From the NCBI GenBank assembly GCA_946479395.1, contig CAMLFV010000146.1, forward strand, positions 1 to 6,837: DNA of 6,837 nt. The letters run 5' to 3'. The position numbers and the translations under genes were made by a program. Positions 4,158 to 6,837 of this stretch are shown here, in pieces. The notes below the pieces were generated by a model. It was not told where the DNA came from. It was given only the letters and a program-made list of their open reading frames with translations, and ran no database searches. The stretch comes from an uncultured Flavobacterium sp. GTDB taxonomy: Bacteria > Bacteroidota > Bacteroidia > Flavobacteriales > Flavobacteriaceae. Every line of letters starts with the position of its first letter. Position 1 is the first letter of the stretch.

Positions 4158-5627
4158 TTAAATATTTTCGTTATTTAATTTACTATTCTTTTTACTGTAA
4201 GCAAAATAAACGATGATTCCCAGAACAAGCCAGAAAGCAGATAGCATCAATGCCAGTTTATCTAAGGTTAGTATAAGTCCGATATTAATTATAACACCTA
4301 AAATCACTATTAATTTATAAGCAGGTACTTTAAACGGTCGTTCAATAGTTGGTTGTCTTTTTCGCATGATCCAAACGGCAATACAAACCATTGTAAAGGC
4401 AAACAAAGTACCAAAACTGGTCATGTGCGCCAAGGTTGATATAGGTGTTAAAGCAGAAACGGTAGCTACTATCAATCCTAATAAAATGATTCCTTTATAC
4501 GGTGTTTTTGTTGTTGGATGCAATTCGCCGAAAAACTTCGGGATTAATCCATCTTTAGACATTCCTATAAAAATACGAGATTGTCCCATCATCATTACCA
4601 TAACAACCGAAATCAATCCAACCGTAGCAGCAATAGTAACAATATTACTTGCCCAATGTTTTCCAGCAATTTCAAACGCATAAGCAACAGGTGCTTTTAT
4701 CGCTTCAGGATATTTCCCTAGTGGATCAAAATCAGAATAATGCATCATTCCTGTCAATACCAACGAAACCATAATATATAAAGCTGTACAGATCAATAAT
4801 GAAGTAATAATGGCAAACGGAACGTCTTTTTTAGGGTTGATCGCCTCGCCTGCCTGAGTTGAAACCGCATCGAAACCTATATAAGCAAAGAAAATAGCAG
4901 CCGCTCCCGATATAATTCCTTGAAAACCGTATGCCGGAGCCATTTCGCCGCTTGTTTGTTTAATCATTGTTTGTTCCGGAATAAAAGGAATCCAATTTTC
5001 AGGAACTACATAAAACGCACCTACAATAACCACGAAAACTACTGCCGATGTTTTTAAAATAACGATAAAATTGTTGGTTTTTGCAGCTTCTTTAGTTCCT
5101 TTTACCAATAAATCGGTTACTAAAAGTACAATGATAAAGGCATGTAGATTCATTGCAAAACCTTCGCCTGTGTAACTTACGGGGTCAGAAGTAAGATAAT
5201 CGGGCAGATGAATGCCGAACATCTTTAAAAATTTAGTAAAATATCCAGACCAGCTCACGGAAACCGCCATACTTGCCATGGCGTATTCTAATATCAAGCA
5301 CCAGCCCAATCCCCATGCGAAAATCTCACCTACGGTTCCATAAGCATAGGCATAAGCAGACCCTTCTACAGGTAATATCGAAGCAAATTCGGCATAACAC
5401 AAAGCTGCAAAAATACAGGCAATCCCGGCAATTACGAATGACAATGCCAATGCAGGTCCCGCGTTGTAGTACGCTCCCGTACCTGTAAGCACAAAGATTC
5501 CGCCACCAATAATGGCACCCACACCAATAGCGGTTAGACTCCATTTACCTAATATTTTTTTTAATCCACTTTTCTTAATATCTGCCTCGTAGGCACTTAA
5601 AGGTTTTTTTATCCAAATATTCGACAT
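4158..5627 (-). CDS. APC-superfamily amino acid permease
   Basis: This intact 489-residue inner-membrane transporter is of usual length for the cationic amino acid transporter (CAT/YfnA-like) branch of the APC family, with about 12 or more membrane helices. The first helix carries the substrate-backbone motif IGVGAIIGGGIFVLTGTGA (about 34-52). It is followed by YAEFASILPVEGSAYAYAY (78-96), GEIFAWGLGWCLILEYA (100-116) and FFAYIGFDAVSTQAGEAINP in the middle, all hallmarks of the family. The protein likely imports amino acids by proton-coupled symport; exact substrate (cationic, branched or neutral) cannot be read from sequence. The ATG at 5627-5625 is preceded by a -7-like TATATTTG about 27 nt upstream, suggesting a monocistronic transcript that ends at the hairpin at 4100-4136. 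Confidence 0.96.
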   Translation of the reverse strand: MSNIWIKKPLSAYEADIKKSGLKKILGKWSLTAIGVGAIIGGGIFVLTGTGAYYNAGPALALSFVIAGIACIFAALCYAEFASILPVEGSAYAYAYGTVGEIFAWGLGWCLILEYAMASMAVSVSWSGYFTKFLKMFGIHLPDYLTSDPVSYTGEGFAMNLHAFIIVLLVTDLLVKGTKEAAKTNNFIVILKTSAVVFVVIVGAFYVVPENWIPFIPEQTMIKQTSGEMAPAYGFQGIISGAAAIFFAYIGFDAVSTQAGEAINPKKDVPFAIITSLLICTALYIMVSLVLTGMMHYSDFDPLGKYPEAIKAPVAYAFEIAGKHWASNIVTIAATVGLISVVMVMMMGQSRIFIGMSKDGLIPKFFGELHPTTKTPYKGIILLGLIVATVSALTPISTLAHMTSFGTLFAFTMVCIAVWIMRKRQPTIERPFKVPAYKLIVILGVIINIGLILTLDKLALMLSAFWLVLGIIVYFAYSKKNSKLNNENI

Positions 5628-5653
5628 ACGTTCGATTTGTTTTCTATCAATAC

Positions 5654-5661
5654 CAAATATA
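5654..5661 (-). promoter_or_regulatory. Candidate -7 box of the permease gene
   Basis: On the minus strand TATATTTG (5661-5654) matches TAnnTTTG, placing a start of transcription near 5647 and a leader of about 20 nt. No convincing -33 TTG sits at the proper distance. The box lies in ATCAATACCAAATAT (plus strand, 5646-5660), which recurs with one change at 5729-5743. Confidence 0.4.
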
Positions 5662-5764
5662 TATTTTTTTTATCAAAAAAATACGTCTTCTTTCTTTATA
5701 ATCTTTGGCAACTGACGAAAAGCGAAAAATCGATACCAAATATTACGTTTTTGTTAAAATTTAT

Positions 5765-5781
5765 AGAGATTTATTATCTCT
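5765..5781 (-). terminator. Weak hairpin at the end of the DUF4130 gene
   Basis: AGAGAT (5765-5770) and ATCTCT (5776-5781) form a 6-bp stem around a 5-nt loop. It overlaps the stop codon of the DUF4130 gene, and moderately T-rich sequence follows on the minus strand. It is a weak terminator at best, so some read-through toward the permease gene is possible. Confidence 0.25.
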
Positions 5782-6538
5782 GTTTCTCAACCAAATACTT
5801 CCAATATCTTTTAGGAACATGCTGTACGTGCAGCTTTATGTTTCTCCGGGCTTCTATGTTGGTGCTTTTAAAATACTGTTTCCACAAACGCTTGAAAAGT
5901 TCGTCGCGTTCGTCTAAAGCAATGGTTAAACTGTTGCTTTGTAAATTTTTCTGCTCTGTGGTATCAATTTCAATTTCTGATACAGCGACGGTATCATAAT
6001 AAAATCCGTATTTGCGTTTTATATCGTAAATAATCCAGGGCATATCGGCATACCTATTTCTAAAAAACGACAATATCAAAGGCAGTACATTAAAATCGGG
6101 CTCAATGATTGCGTAGTATAATCCGTCGTTACTTTTACTGAAACGGATAAACGCTTTCATGCGGTGGCGTTCCCTGCTCACTTTTTTTAAGGTTTGATGG
6201 AAGTACAGCACTTGCGTATCGCCAAAATTTTCCAACACATCGGTATTTCCTTTGAACAATTCAACCATAATGTAATACGCAGCTTGCCATGCGACAGGAT
6301 CTTCAGACACAAAAGCTCTGTAAATATCATCAGCGATCGATTTTCCAAATTTGCTTTTCAATCCTTTTTGAATACGTTGCGCTTTATCCACATCGGTAAA
6401 AATGGTTCTTTCGGGCAAAAATATATCGGGCTGAAACAAACCTTCGGCAACCGGTACGGCATGCCATTCCTTCATTTCGAAACACTCGAAAACACAACAC
6501 AAAAATCCCTGATAACTGCCATCGAATATATAATTCAT
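5774..6538 (-). CDS. DUF4130 / TIGR03915-type DNA-metabolism protein
   Basis: This is a 254-residue cytoplasmic protein beginning MNYIFDGSYQGFLCCVFECF, the typical opening of the family that accompanies a radical-SAM DNA repair or modification protein. The central signature SRERHRMKAFIRFSK (121-135), DGLYYAIIEPDFNVLPLI (138-155), FFRNRYADMPWIIYDIKR (158-175) and YGFYYD (177-182) match DUF4130. The C-terminal basic segment ends VPKRYWKYLVE. In some bacteria this domain is fused to a uracil-DNA glycosylase-like domain, which is absent here. The biochemical activity is not established. Its ATG directly follows the TAG of the upstream radical-SAM gene, indicating translational coupling and a two-gene operon. 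Confidence 0.93.
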   Translation of the reverse strand: MNYIFDGSYQGFLCCVFECFEMKEWHAVPVAEGLFQPDIFLPERTIFTDVDKAQRIQKGLKSKFGKSIADDIYRAFVSEDPVAWQAAYYIMVELFKGNTDVLENFGDTQVLYFHQTLKKVSRERHRMKAFIRFSKSNDGLYYAIIEPDFNVLPLILSFFRNRYADMPWIIYDIKRKYGFYYDTVAVSEIEIDTTEQKNLQSNSLTIALDERDELFKRLWKQYFKSTNIEARRNIKLHVQHVPKRYWKYLVEKQR

Positions 6539-6837
6539 CTAAAACAATTTTAACTGGTTTTCGCCAATTTCTTGCTTGTATTTGCTGTTTCCCGTTTGCA
6601 AAATAATGTTTTTTAACTGTGGCGCGTATTTAAAACCCAAAGGCGCAACCGTATCGGCGCAAGTAATAAAATGTTTGGCGCGGTTGTAAGCAATTCCCAT
6701 TTTTTTAAGCTGGTATTCGCGTAACTTTCCATATTTTCGGGCGGAAACAATTTTCATGGCAGAGCCTCTGCCAATTCCCGGAACACGAATAATGGTTTGA
6801 TAATCGGCTGTATTGATATCAACCGGAAACAAATGTA
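6539..6837 (-). CDS. Radical-SAM DNA repair/modification protein, C-terminal part (TIGR03916-type)
   Basis: The last about 99 codons of a gene entering from the right edge are visible. The frame continues past the edge, so an apparent TTG start at 6832 is internal. The visible part starts FPVDINTADYQTIIRVPGIG and continues GRGSAMKIVSARKYGKLRE, a helix-hairpin-helix DNA-binding motif. LKKMGIAYNRAKHFITC follows, and the tail ends NQLKLF. This C-terminus is characteristic of the SplB-like radical-SAM proteins (about 420 residues) that pair with DUF4130 proteins. The CxxxCxxC iron-sulfur motif would lie outside the window. TAG at 6541-6539 is followed at once by the ATG of the partner gene. Confidence 0.88.
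   Translation of the reverse strand, partial: HLFPVDINTADYQTIIRVPGIGRGSAMKIVSARKYGKLREYQLKKMGIAYNRAKHFITCADTVAPLGFKYAPQLKNIILQTGNSKYKQEIGENQLKLF

Noticed and set aside
4366..5544. Several short frames on both strands within the permease gene
   Set aside because: They overlap the well-supported 489-residue permease and have no protein-like signals of their own.
5637..6553. Plus-strand frames opposite the DUF4130 gene (5637-5999, 5705-5917, 6194-6553)
   Set aside because: They are antisense to a strongly conserved domain and lack start signals or recognisable motifs.

Overview
The window looks like a chromosomal segment of a Flavobacteriia-type Bacteroidota. It is AT-rich and start codons lack Shine-Dalgarno sequences but have A-rich leaders. 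Two promoters match the Bacteroidota -7 consensus TAnnTTTG. It also carries typical gene families: a TPR protein with an 'FCSFGQ' export signal, SxxC lipoproteins, a DUF4369/TlpA-like protein, and a radical-SAM/DUF4130 pair. Genus cannot be fixed from sequence alone.

Layout. (1) 1-801, minus strand: the N-terminal 267 residues of an exported TPR protein that runs off the left edge. (2) 802-1078: divergent intergenic region with a good promoter for the TPR gene, a weaker one for the rightward gene, and a striking set of seven related 13-14 bp elements. Three of these lie inside the TPR reading frame, three lie 185 bp away with identical 20/21 bp phasing, and one is inverted. (3) 1079-1672, plus: small lipoprotein of unknown function whose last codons form a perfect 12-bp hairpin. 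(4) 1673-1962: non-coding, with a degenerate dispersed repeat and then a cluster of GC-rich hairpins that may be a structured RNA or leader. (5) 1963-2914, plus: a very AT-rich two-gene operon, a lipoprotein with a six-cysteine C-terminal domain followed 4 nt later by a small three-helix membrane protein, closed by a strong terminator. (6) 3024-3981: gene debris, comprising a minus-strand C-terminal remnant and a 5'-truncated, frameshifted TlpA-like gene. (7) 4017-4091: possible 24-residue membrane peptide, then a strong bidirectional terminator. (8) 4158-5627, minus: intact APC-family amino acid permease with its own promoter. (9) 5774-6837, minus: DUF4130 protein and the C-terminus of its partner radical-SAM protein, stop and start codons abutting.

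The right third is ordinary conserved chromosome. The left half, 700-3230, is accessory in character: divergent TPR/lipoprotein genes sharing phased repeats, an orphan lipoprotein plus membrane-protein operon behind a structured leader, and decayed genes. My working idea is that the repeats are an operator array controlling the TPR/lipoprotein pair, and that the AT-rich operon is a more recently acquired secreted-protein and membrane-partner pair. Both are inferences.
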